From Scytalidium lignicola (lineage: Eukaryota; Ascomycota; Leotiomycetes): DNA of 21,528 bases. This document shows, one piece after another, positions 1-9,769 of this stretch. The notes under the pieces are model-generated. The model was not told the origin of the DNA. It worked only from the letters and a program-made list of their open reading frames with translations, and did not search any database. How positions within the stretch are numbered: the stretch's first letter is position 1; every line of letters begins with the position of its first letter. The DNA lies in NCBI GenBank assembly GCA_002812745.2, contig NCSJ02000511.1:1-21528 (forward strand). The letters are read 5' to 3'. The translations under genes and the position numbers were made by a program.

Positions 1-1520
1 GCAATTTTCAATTTACTCAGTAATGTTAAAGTAAAGAAGTTCAAAAAAGGTAATAGTCTAATGATTCTTTAATAAATAGTCATGGATTTTATTTTTATAA
101 AAAATGATATGTTAGTTGTTGAGATTGCTAGGGGGTGATTTTCGTTGATTTGGCTGTAAATTTCGGTGGTCCGCCTTAGAGGGTGGTCCGGCTAACAGGG
201 AATTACGTTAATTCTGTACAGTACATGTAAGCAAAGCAAAGCAACAACATCGACAAAAAAAAAAAGCCCAGCGCCTACAAAACGCCAGCGGGCGGTACGA
301 GTACCCGGGACTTGGGATTTGCAAGCACAAGCATTAACGTGTTTAAACCTCCCGCCCTTTTTTTGCGTAGAGTTGCTAGATGGGGAAGGTACTGTAGGTG
401 TAAGCATCGCTTGATTTCAGGGTAGGGGATCTTGTACAGTACTGTACAGTGCATTGTACACGTACATGTAATATGGCACTGGGGGAATAACGAACCAATC
501 CGAGTCCCGGGAGAGAGGTCAGTTTCAAGTCAGAAGGAAGGATCACAAACACCCGCGCTGAGTCGTATTTTAAGAAGCTGAGAGATTTGCGTGCGGGTCG
601 GAGTAATATAAGTGCGGACGGGGTTTGTTTTGCGTTTGTCCGGTGGGAATGAAATGACGAATTCTTAAATGCTTCAATTGGCCTTTGGCTTGTTCCTTTC
701 TTTTACAAGGACTGGGTTTGTGGAGTTGAGTTTGTGAGGTCCGGATTTGAGATGGTTACAGGAGATGGAAAAGGACAAGGCAAGAAGCAAGGTGTGTGTG
801 AGTGTGTGTGTGTGGGCGTAATGTGTTGTGTATGGGCTAGTTCTGTGGGAGAGATAATTCATTATTAGCTGATTAGTTGATTAGCTGAGAAGGTTTGAAG
901 GGTGCCATGCCGGCTCGTTATTGGAGAAGGGTGGGACGGACCGGTCGGTTGGAAGCGTGGATTTTGCTATTGGGACGTGGTCTGTACCGAGACATAGGAT
1001 TGGATCACTAGTGGCCACTACTGATGTGAGATGAGAATTGTGTTTACATCATCATCATGGCATGTTTCTTTTTCTTGAAATTTTTTCTCTCTTTTCCTTT
1101 TCCTGAGATGTGAGCGGTGGAGTAGCGGAAGTAATTCGGTGTTGTGGTCGGTGTGGTGGTGGGCTCGAGGTTGGAGGTTGGAGGTTGGAGGGGCACGGTT
1201 CATCGTTCATCGCGGGGAATAAGTTGACGCTCTGGAACTACGCACAGAGACTCGACTTGGCACTGCTTGGACATGGACACGGACTGCTCGTCGTAACTGC
1301 AACTGCTGCAGATGGCATGGAGGATTGCCACGGGGATGGAGGATCCAGGTAACGGGGCCCAGGGACGTTCGATCCCCGTGTTACGTTTTTGCTTTGCTCA
1401 GCGGCAGAGCAGAGTCGCAGTTCATCCGCGATGGAGTTGTATTTTTTTTCTACAAGTGCTGTATTTTTTTTTTACTGTATATATCATTTTTGTCTGTCTT
1501 TCCCGGCTGTAAATAACTCG
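1..1520. other. Intergenic, no supported gene
   Basis: Only short ORFs of chance size occur. Visible items are GTAC-rich palindromes at 215-229 and 433-450 (the latter holds a perfect 16-bp palindrome, TGTACAGTACTGTACA), a GT microsatellite at about 791-813, a GAGGTTG tandem array near 1167-1191, and T runs near 1441-1475. A TATA-like ATATAA lies near 606, but no start codon or coding stretch follows it convincingly. Confidence 0.6.
433..450. repeat. GTAC-rich palindrome (representative of a dispersed motif)
   Basis: The first 16 bases form a perfect palindrome, and CAGT extends the pattern. Related sites lie at 215-229, 3479-3490, 5662-5674, 5705-5719, 6995-7014, 9079-9087 and 21114-21130. 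Almost all are outside genes. Their function is unknown. Confidence 0.7.
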
Positions 1521-1831
1521 ACTCCACAAAATTGTTGAGCTGTCATCTGGAGATCTAAGTCCGATCGATCATCAGCTGTTTCTGGCCCGCCTCCGAAACA
1601 CCTTGTACACATGTACCTTTAGTGCCTGAGACATGACACTTGACAGGTAATAAATTATCAATTAAAAAAAGAGATAGAAGTCCATTTTTGCAAAATGACA
1701 CCCATACGGGCCAGTCGTATTATTTCTTCCATTCTCCTGGATTAATTATTTGCGCCGAAAAAAGCTTTTGGAATCGCATGGACTGATAATCAGCGCCGCA
1801 TCATTCCACCTATCCCTATCAGCCATCGTGC

Positions 1832-1861
1832 ATTTCCATAAAGCCTATTTCCATAAAGCCT
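1832..1861. repeat. Perfect 15-bp tandem duplication
   Basis: ATTTCCATAAAGCCT occurs twice back to back at 1832-1846 and 1847-1861. It looks like a recent slippage duplication in intergenic DNA. Confidence 0.9.
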
Positions 1862-2215
1862 TGTTTCTTACTGCACGGGGAACGACGTGAGGGAATAAGG
1901 AGTATTGAGAACAAGCCACCTTTGATCGATCCTTGATTTCGATCGATATCCATTGTCGTCATCATCGTCAGTTGCCGGTTTTTTATTATTAAAATTTCTA
2001 TTTTTCTTCTACCGAACAAATGTGGTAGTGATTTATCAAGAACAATCACCAAAATTTTCATTCAAGAAACAAGCCACCAGCCAGCCCTACAAGCCATCAA
2101 CACCAGAGAGCGTTCTCCTAAATTGAAACGACGAAGAATTAAACCCATCTACTCTCAGGTCTCGTGCCAAGTCTGCTTTGAGGAGAGAGGAGGATAAATC
2201 CAGAAGCGTCTATCC

Positions 2216-2244
2216 ATACACACACATACATACACACACACACA
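2216..2244. repeat. CA-type microsatellite
   Basis: An imperfect run of CA units, interrupted by TA, is visible on the plus strand. A comparable GT-type run lies at about 791-813. Confidence 0.85.
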
Positions 2245-3199
2245 TCTAGAAGGGTATATCCAATAAACCATGCCATTAAAGACGCTATTATGTGTGTGTG
2301 GACTGGGAGCGGACGAAGCTCCGATTCTTCATCGTGGCCACTCCCCACCACTTGTTCATGTTCATGTTCTTGGCATGTATGTGTGTGTGCATCCCCTCCT
2401 GCATTGCATGCCTGTGATGCCTCCTCCAAAAAAAATGTTTCTCAAATCATCATCGATTCCCTTACCTGCAACAATTACATTGTACATTTGTATACGCATA
2501 ATTGACCACCTGTAAGCTTGGATTCAACCCCGCAGACATCACTTACGGGAATGTGTCAAGTCAACCTGCATTCTTGTTTTCTCCGTGGTGGTAGTACGGA
2601 ACCAGAACCAGTACCATATTTTTTGCGAGTTCTCTCTTCCCGTGTCATCTCTTCTTTTTCGGTGTGGTTTCGGTATTCGTCCCTTTTAAGTACTATCCTG
2701 CGGCTTCTCATCCATCCCGCCCCCCGCCTTTTTTTCACCAAACAAATATCATTAGATATTTCCCGTGGTTTTCGGGTAAAAGTGGTTTGCATATTCATCC
2801 CCCATTTCCGTCGTTTTCGTTTTCGTTTTTCTCGATGCAAATATGCCCCTCTTTGATCTAATTCTCCTTGGAGACACACCTTTTTAGTTTTCCACTTTCT
2901 GTCAATATGTCTTAGATTGGTTTTTTTTTTGGGAGGGTGGTCGTAGTCTCCGTCCTGTCCTGTAACCCTACGGTCCGTTCCCTCCCTAACTTCTCACGCT
3001 CTGTCTGTATGCCATAAGTGACAGAAGTGATTGGCGGGGCACTACTTTGTACTATTTTACCATATCGGCCATGGTACACTTGAAGTGGCCGCGTGTGGCC
3101 GAAGTCTGGTCGTCGGTGATCTTTTATTCCCGGTAGCCGTTAATCGCGGGTAGATAGTGGTTGTGTTACTTTTTTGATGTCGGTTTTCCTCGGCAAGGT

Positions 3200-3200
3200 N
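3200..3200. other. Isolated N base calls beside homopolymers
   Basis: Single N characters occur at 3200, 3344, 5073, 5510 and 7933. Each directly precedes a run of at least six identical bases (A, T, A, G and T). They mark uncertain homopolymer length or consensus, not biology. Confidence 0.95.
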
Positions 3201-3534
3201 AAAAAAATGTGTATCTTTAACAATACTACAAGTACAGAGTATCATTCCTCTTCCTGTTGAATGCAGTACAGATAGTACAGAACAGTCCAAACCAGAGGAG
3301 AAGCCCAGAAGAAGGTAATTCCTCCCTTTTCCTCTGGAGACAANTTTTTTTTATAAAAATTAACTTTCCCGCAGGTTATCGGAATCGGAATAATAAACCG
3401 ACAGCAGTTCCTGCGGCAGGAAATACAACCACGCGGGCCGCCAAAAATCCAAAACTACCACACGGAAATCCGAAAGATAGTACAGTACAGCACAGAATAG
3501 ACCTGTAGGTGGTGGGTGATGGGTGATAGTGATG

Positions 3535-3554
3535 TGCAGTGCAGTGCAGTGCAG
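3535..3554. repeat. (TGCAG)4 tandem repeat
   Basis: Four exact TGCAG units in a row lie in intergenic DNA. Confidence 0.9.
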
Positions 3555-4307
3555 TTGCGGTGTGTTACATAGACCAACTCCTGCTGCACGCAAGAAGCCC
3601 AACTAACGTAATGCGGGAGCAAAGCCCGCAACGCAGGCACGCTGCACCTAGGAAGAACCGCGTCACAAATTCGGAGGATAGAGGAAGGGACACACACACC
3701 AATACAGCTTACGCAGGATCCGAATCAGGATGCTGTATTTCTCAGCCCAAGAAGACGGTAATCATGAGAACAAGTAAGAAGTGGATAAGCAGCAGACCAG
3801 ATCAGACAAGAAAGATGACGGGTGAAAACTGGTAGGCGGTACATTTGTCAGATGTTGCCGTCGGAAACGACTCCCAGAAACCCACAAGAAACCCACAGTT
3901 TTGACTCCGACCGTCTGGGCAGGTGGGTTTTTCGGGTGCTGGAAAGGACGCCGGGGGAGTGGACGAGTCCCCTACTGTAGCTAGTCCCAGTTGTCCCAGT
4001 GTCCCAGTATCCAGTGTCCCAGGTGCCAGTCCCAGCCAGCCAGCCGCCCCAGGTTGCTGACTGCAGCGCTCTGTGGGGACAATCCTGAGGGGGGATGCAG
4101 TGCACAGATGCCCCCGGCAACCCTCCACACCTTCCTGGTTCAGTGGCAGAGTGGCAGTGGTGAGTTACCGCAGGACAAAAATGCGACACGTAACATTCCC
4201 TCCCTCCCCCTTGCTGCAGCTCACCTCTGCTGCAACCCTGATGGTATTCCCCGATATGGCCATTGTCCCAGGGTTAATTAATCGACCGGATTTTTTCCTT
4301 CTTCTTT

Positions 4308-4350
4308 TTATTTTATTTAATTTAATTTAATTTAATTAATTATTATAATT
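4308..4350. repeat. AT-rich (TTTAA)n low-complexity tract
   Basis: Repeated TTTAA pentamers grade into A+T-only sequence. No coding capacity is visible. Confidence 0.85.
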
Positions 4351-5530
4351 TATTTTATTCCTGATTTGTCTGGCTGATGCGAGTAAGGGTCGCGCACCTC
4401 TTATGCCATGCTAATACCGCCTGAGGGGGAACCGTCCACGCCGACAGTAGTTTTAGTTCGCTGACACATGTGGAGCGGTCCGCCTTCTGGGCTGCTGGGG
4501 ATGAGTGGCTGCAGCCTGAGCACTTCCAATCCGGACTCCTGTTACCGTAGATGCCACGATGCGTGTGCCCAGTGGCGATGTCTCAGAGTTCCCAAAGCAT
4601 CTCTCCCTCTCCCCAACGTTCAATCCCAAGCAAGTGGTTCAGTGTAAAAGGAAGAGAGTACCGTACCGTACACCAACAACAACAAAGGCGTGACGGAGTA
4701 ATGTTCCCGACGACGGATTGGATTGCTCGATCTGAAGATCTACAATTGTCTGGGCCTGCGCGACCGTCAGTTACCCCCTCAAAAAAAAAACGGTTCCCAG
4801 CAGAGAGGCACGCCTAGAATTGACACCCGGAACGCCGCAACTGGCTTCCGCTCCCGTCGGCCCAAAGCCCCCGGCGGCCACAAGGGTCTTGCGGGTATCG
4901 TAAACGGCAGTAGACCTTTGTGCAAGAGCTATTGTACACAGTATTGTATTGTACTGTCCTTCGTACTCTATTGTAGTACTCCAAATGAGAGAAGCACTTC
5001 TCTTTCGGACCTATCTCCTCTCCTCTCCTCTTCCTCCCTCAGAATACTCTTCTGCTTCAGACCAAAACAAACNAAAAAAACATGATGTGTTGGCTTACCA
5101 TCCAAAGCCCAAAGTGTCATCACCAGGGAGGGCAAAAACGCCAATTCACCGATCCCTCGGTGAATTTATTATATACGATTGCCAAAAAAACCCCATCTTA
5201 CTCCCCATCGCCATCGCCATCACTGCATCTACTGTTCCCAAGGCGGTTAATTAATTTACCACGGTTGCATGGGAGCAAGGGTTTCCAACACCATGCAAAT
5301 ATGACAGCTCACTTTCTGCGTGTCCCTGCTGGGTGGTTCCATGGTGGGCTCTCCCTCGTGGTGCCCCTGATTGGCAGCTGCATCGTCGCAAATCTCCCAG
5401 CCCGTGTGTAGCATGGTGTGCTTTTTTTTTCCTTTTCTTTTCTTTTTCTTCTTCTTATTTTCTTTTTGTTATCCTTCCCCCTGTTACATCCTAAAGAGTA
5501 AGATCTAGANGGGGGGATTGGAAATCCGGT

Positions 5531-7601
5531 GTTCATCGTGGATTGGTTCGCTTTGCTTCATTGGCAGATCTTCTCGGTGTAGTTTTCTAGGACAGGAAGG
5601 AAGTAGGTCCCCCTTGTGTTCCAGGTAGATAGTACTTGTGACCTTGGACCATGTACGGTACCAGTACTGTACAGTAGCAAGCGCTGATGTACAGCAGATC
5701 AGTTTAGTACTGTACAGTAATACAGTACCCTCCTATCTGCCTACTGTGGTCATGCGTACAATATGTTTGTGAGAGAGAGAGATGCTCACGCAACCCACCT
5801 CTCTGATTCTGAATGCCACGTCATTACCAGAACTACAGAAATCGAGGTTTGATACCTGTTATGTTGAAAGAAGAATACAAACACAGTTTGTATCCGATAC
5901 TGCTGTGCAATGTACCAGAAGGTAACCAATAATCACCACTCCCAAGAGCAAGGAGACGAGAAGGAGCTCGGTCCCTTTTCCTGCCGTGGTTGGATACGCT
6001 CCCGCGGAGCTCCATAAACATAATTTATGCTTCAAATACCATGCCGTACCGTACCCTTCTCCAATACCCCAAAAAGATACTGTACCAGTGTACCTACCCC
6101 AACCAAACCGCAGCCCAATTGCAACTACAGTCCGTACTTTACCTTAACTCGTATATGTCATGTCAATTTGCCCCCCCTCCCAAAAAAACAATAAAATCAA
6201 CCTCGTAGATCTCTTTAGCCCAAAAGTAAGTGAGGGGCGGTGGGAAAATGCATATGCAAAAAGGTAAGGTATCACCCAAAAATCCGGTTCTTCCAATTAG
6301 AGATTTACCTTTTTTCTTTCCCCTTTCGCTCCTGGTCTGGTCTGGTCTGGAACCTCCTGTTTTCGTTTTCTTCTCCTTTTCTTTCTAACAAATGAAGCGG
6401 GGATAATTAGAGAAGTGGGTTAGAAGAAGAAAAAGGTAATTATTTTCTTTCCCTTACATCTGCCCTGACTGACTGACTGATTGACACAATAACGGGGCGG
6501 GACCTAGGATTATCATCGAACCACTTTTAATTTACAGTAGCTGCTAAATTAATGTTATACGAGAACCTTTTTTTTTTTCTTCCCTTGCTTGTTGTTACAG
6601 TTATGAGGATGATAATCTTTCAAAAAAGTCAAAGCTTTTTAAAATACTCGACGCAACCAATGATTGAAGAAGCCGAGATTCTCCAGTTTTATTTTTCAAA
6701 CTTAAGATCCGCTTTAAACTCGGAGATTTTATTTTTGTTTTGGAAAATGATGGTAGGGAGGGAGAAAGAAACCTGGCTTTTTCTTTTCCATGACATGATT
6801 TCCTTTCTCCTCGGGACGGCACTCTTAAAAAATATGGGGTTGAATCAAGTTTTTTTTTCCCTCCTTCCCCATGCCGTTGGTTGGAAAAGGGGAGGGGTTG
6901 GTTGTTTGGTTGGTTGTGTGGTATGCAACGAAGTACGGGGTGTTTCTGAAATTAGAAAAAACCACGCGACAAACGAGACAACCCACCCGGTAAATGTACA
7001 TGTAAGTACTGTACCGTGCCCTGCACCACACGGTAGATAAATCCAAAACAAACACACGCAATCCTCGGGCCGTTCAGAAAAGTTCGTCATTTTCGGCCCG
7101 GTCGTGCATGTTTTAGAGACGGATGGCGGAAGGCGGAAGACGGAAGGTGGAAGGTGGAAGGCGGAAGGTGGAGGGTGGAAGGTAGCCATACTTTTTGTAA
7201 AGGAAGAAAGAAAAAGGAGGGGTTGTGTTGTAGAGAGGTGCTATAGCACGCCGATTGTTATTGACATGACTAACTCTCTTGCAGTTGTAACGATACCGTT
7301 TTACGTGTTCTACTTGTGCTGTACAGTTTTTCTTTGCCCAGTTCTGGTCCAATTGATTTTTTTGTGATTGGCTAACCTGCAGCGTAGTATCCTCAGGAGT
7401 TGAGTTGCTTTAACTTTACTTTACTTCACACGTACTGTTGCATTGGAAAAGAAAAGCAAAATCAGATAAGTGATCGTTTTAACAATGGTTTTTGCGGCGC
7501 AGTTTGTTTTGGGTTTTTGTTTATTTTGATTTTGATTTTGATTTTTATTACAATATTCTCGGGGGCTTATTAAATTCGCCCTGAATTTTATAAGTGGTCG
7601 A
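5531..7601. other. Intergenic, no supported gene
   Basis: GTAC-type palindromic motifs occur at 5662-5674, 5705-5719, 6995-7014 and 7319-7326. There are short arrays of CTGGT (about 6332-6350), GGAAGGY (7121-7183) and GATTTT (about 7524-7546). A 162-codon ORF at 6552-7040 runs through T-rich and G-rich simple sequence and does not look like protein. Confidence 0.6.
7121..7183. repeat. Purine minisatellite, nine 7-bp units (GGAAGGY)
   Basis: Nine consecutive 7-bp units with consensus GGAAGGT/C were counted, with variants GGATGGC, GGAAGAC and GGAGGGT. All units keep exact 7-bp spacing. The array is purine-rich on the plus strand, with regularly spaced GG pairs. Confidence 0.9.
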
Positions 7602-7980
7602 ATGCTATGCTATGCAATAGGAAATCTATGCAATTGGTATTTTCAAAATTTGGCATCTTTAAGAATTTTTGATAGGCTCTTCATACTCCCTCTTCTCCAT
7701 TTCTCCCACCTCTTTTGGGAAAGTCTAGATCAGTCCATCGATGCAGTGCATTGTAAGTACAAGTTGTCTTTCACTATCTCCCTCTAACCTTTTTCTTCTC
7801 TTGGCAATCTCTTAGTGTTTTCCCCCTTTGGGCCAATGAAGAAGGCTCCAGAATCTATGGTAAGTTTGGGTCAATTAAATTTAATATTATCTAAAATAAA
7901 ATGCTCTTTAGTATGGCTATTTCCATATATCANTTTTTTTTGCCTTCAACTGTTTCACCTACCTGAAAGGTTTATCCTAG
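7602..7980 (+). other. Possible small three-exon gene, 87 codons, uncertain
   Basis: Two intron-like segments lie close together. The first is 7753-7815 (donor GTAAGT, branch-like CTCTAAC, acceptor CTTAG, 63 nt). The second is 7860-7911 (donor GTAAGT, acceptor TTTAG, 52 nt). Joining 7602-7752, 7816-7859 and 7912-7980 keeps one reading frame to a TAG, giving 87 residues with an internal segment FSPFGPMKKAPESM. The last exon contains the N at 7933 beside a T run, so its frame is uncertain. I do not recognise the protein, and it could equally be a spliced non-coding RNA or chance. Confidence 0.22.
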
Positions 7981-9300
7981 TACAACAAGTCACCTGAAAG
8001 GTTATCATTTTAGCAAGCTATCCATCGCTTCCAGAGAAAAAGGAAGAAGGGGAAAAAAAAACAAGCAATGCTCTATGGTAATACATCAAAGCTTGGCTCG
8101 CGCCGAAAAGTACTCAGCTGATCTAGGAGCATTGTATTTCTGTTGGATAGCAGCATCTTTGCCTGTCAAGTTTCATTTCCCAAGGAGGACAATAGTGCGG
8201 CCGAAAACATGCAGAAATGTGAGAGATGACAGGTGATATCTGATATCTGGATGGGAAATGGATTCCGCAGCGATGACACCCTCCAAGATACACAGAACCG
8301 TGCTAGCTGAAGAAAGAAAGTACAGTAGTCGCCGACGGCCGCCGGGGAATTCTGGCTTGTCCCAATAAAACTCACCTAAAGGGAAGCCCTGAAGTTCGCC
8401 GCCCCCAACCCCGCGCCCGCTGGAAGCGCTACGCTGAACGAGGCCCCAAATCGCCTATTTACCTCTGTTCTTGGCCTTTGCGCCGTCCACCACCAAAACT
8501 GGACAGCTTTGAACAAGCCTCTCAATACGCTCTCCCGCCACACCTCCACATCCCCCTTCTCCAAACATCAAGATGCAACACGCACGCACGCATACACACG
8601 CACCACCAATCTATTCGAGAGCAACTACATTCCTAACAATAATCCTCCTCCAACCTTCATCAACGTCTCTGACCGCTACCCAAAAGAAGTCATCCGGTGC
8701 CGTAGTCCAAGCGCAAGCTTTCCCGGCCGGATCCTTCTTCCCCGGCGGCACGTCTGCGCACTAAAGACACTGTCAATCGAGCGCGACGATCGTATCTGCG
8801 GGTCGAGCCCTGTGGCTTTCTTGGTTCTACAGTGGCAGAGTGGCTGGCCAGCCCGTTCCAGACTTTGGACGGTAGCAAGCAACAGGCAGAGAGAGCGAGG
8901 AAGGGGGGGCCTTTCGTGGTGGCATGGCGATATGACTGAAAAGTGTGGACGTGGATATGCTAAAACTTACTGCTACCACTTCTTTGGCTTGGGGATGGAT
9001 ACTCTATCCTTACCAAGATTATTGTTTCTTTTTTTCCCTTACCAAGTATTGTACCAGAATTTGACTACGATTTCGTATTGTACAGTATAAAGCTAAGTAA
9101 ACAGGCTTTCATGAAGTGGGGGGTTAGAAACCAACGGCTACACACCTTTTCCCAAGCCTGCGTCTGATGCAATTTTCTTATTTGGTCGTTCGGTTTCTTC
9201 CATGTGAGTGAGAACCTGGTATCGAAAGTTGTATGACGTTGCTAAACTGGTACTGGTACTGTGTTTGTTTGGCTGGCTTGTTTTGAAATTTGAGGCTTCA
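7981..9300. other. Intergenic, no firm gene; weak small ORF inside
   Basis: A near-duplicate ACCTGAAAGGTTATC occurs at 7992-8006 (partner at 7961-7976). The part 8330-8900 is more GC-rich than its surroundings and includes a CT-rich stretch before an ATG at 8573 (63 codons, no recognised domain). An overlapping 193-codon ORF (8509-9090) in another frame has no protein-like features. Confidence 0.55.
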
Positions 9301-9458
9301 TCCTGGACGATTACACAACATTAACATTGGCAGGACAAGATAACACGAGCGGGAAACACGTAGTCGAGTGTGGTTCAGTACTGAACCACACTCGACTACG
9401 TGTTTCCCGCTCGTGTTATCTTGTCCTGCCAATGTTAATGTTGTGTAATCGTCCAGGA
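9301..9458. repeat. Perfect 158-bp palindrome, zero spacer
   Basis: The 79-bp left arm (9301-9379) is the exact reverse complement of the right arm (9380-9458); I paired every base and found no mismatch. The centre is CAGTACTG. Pairing stops at once on both sides (9300 and 9459 are both A). No target-site duplication is visible in the flanks. It begins 311 bp past the stop codon of the 775-aa gene and may lie in or just beyond its 3' end. It could be a real fold-back repeat, an unusual non-autonomous element, or a fold-back artefact of library or assembly. Confidence 0.97.
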
Positions 9459-9769
9459 AACTCAGGTCATACTGCATCGACCTACGACTTCAACTAACTT
9501 GGTAGCCAAAGAGATTGTTGGCTTGAGTTACGGAAACTGGAATTTTCAGTTACGGTACATCTGCTGATATTGGAACCAGGTTATATTGCAACTAGCCAGT
9601 CTCAGTGTAGATAGGGGTGGATGCGGGGATATCTGACAGTAGGTACCTCAAGAATGACACTTCAGACAGTTGTATTAAAAACGCCTTTACTAATCCAATA
9701 TACCCAAAATGTCTCATATCCCATGTCCCAAAGCACCATTTAGCGCCAGACAAACGCCATTTGCATCAT
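9459..9769. other. 3' flank of the 775-aa gene
   Basis: This is the stretch between the palindrome and the stop codon of the minus-strand gene and is probably 3' untranslated sequence. I see no AATAAA on the minus strand here and no ORF worth reporting. Confidence 0.5.

Larger units (their letters stand above)
1521..3300. other. Intergenic, pyrimidine-rich, no supported gene
   Basis: It contains a perfect 2 x 15-bp tandem duplication (1832-1861), a CA microsatellite (about 2216-2244) and strongly pyrimidine-rich + strand sequence at about 2570-2940. One N occurs at 3200 beside seven A. The overlapping ORFs of 96-112 codons at 2139-2879 are low-complexity and occur on both strands, as expected of skewed composition. 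Confidence 0.6.
3301..5530. other. Intergenic, repeat-rich, no supported gene
   Basis: It holds N calls at 3344, 5073 and 5510, a (TGCAG)4 run at 3535-3554, imperfect TCCCAG-type tandem repeats at about 3981-4050, an AT-rich (TTTAA)n tract at about 4308-4350, and a long TTTTC-type tract at about 5421-5470. ORFs of about 100-120 codons overlap on both strands and show no domain. Confidence 0.6.

Noticed and set aside
1362..1382. GTTCGATCCCC resembling a tRNA T-arm
   Set aside because: The flanking bases do not form the T stem, and no acceptor, D or anticodon stems can be placed upstream.
2518..2879. ORFs of 107-112 codons on both strands over a pyrimidine-rich tract
   Set aside because: Composition alone explains the open frames (Phe/Ser/Arg one way, Arg/Lys the other); no start context or domain.
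3802..4281. Overlapping ORFs of 96-113 codons on both strands
   Set aside because: They arise from stop-poor, CCCAG-rich repeats; opposite-strand frames are open for the same reason.
6552..7040. 162-codon ORF on the plus strand
   Set aside because: It runs through T-rich and GGTT-rich simple sequence, has no domain-like pattern, and is overlapped by ORFs on the other strand.
8509..9090. 193-codon ORF on the plus strand
   Set aside because: The protein is a mix of low-complexity and arbitrary sequence with no recognisable motif, and its length can occur by chance in GC-richer DNA.
9301..9458. Palindrome as a classic MITE or DNA transposon end
   Set aside because: No target-site duplication and no unique internal sequence; a standard inverted-repeat element would normally have both.
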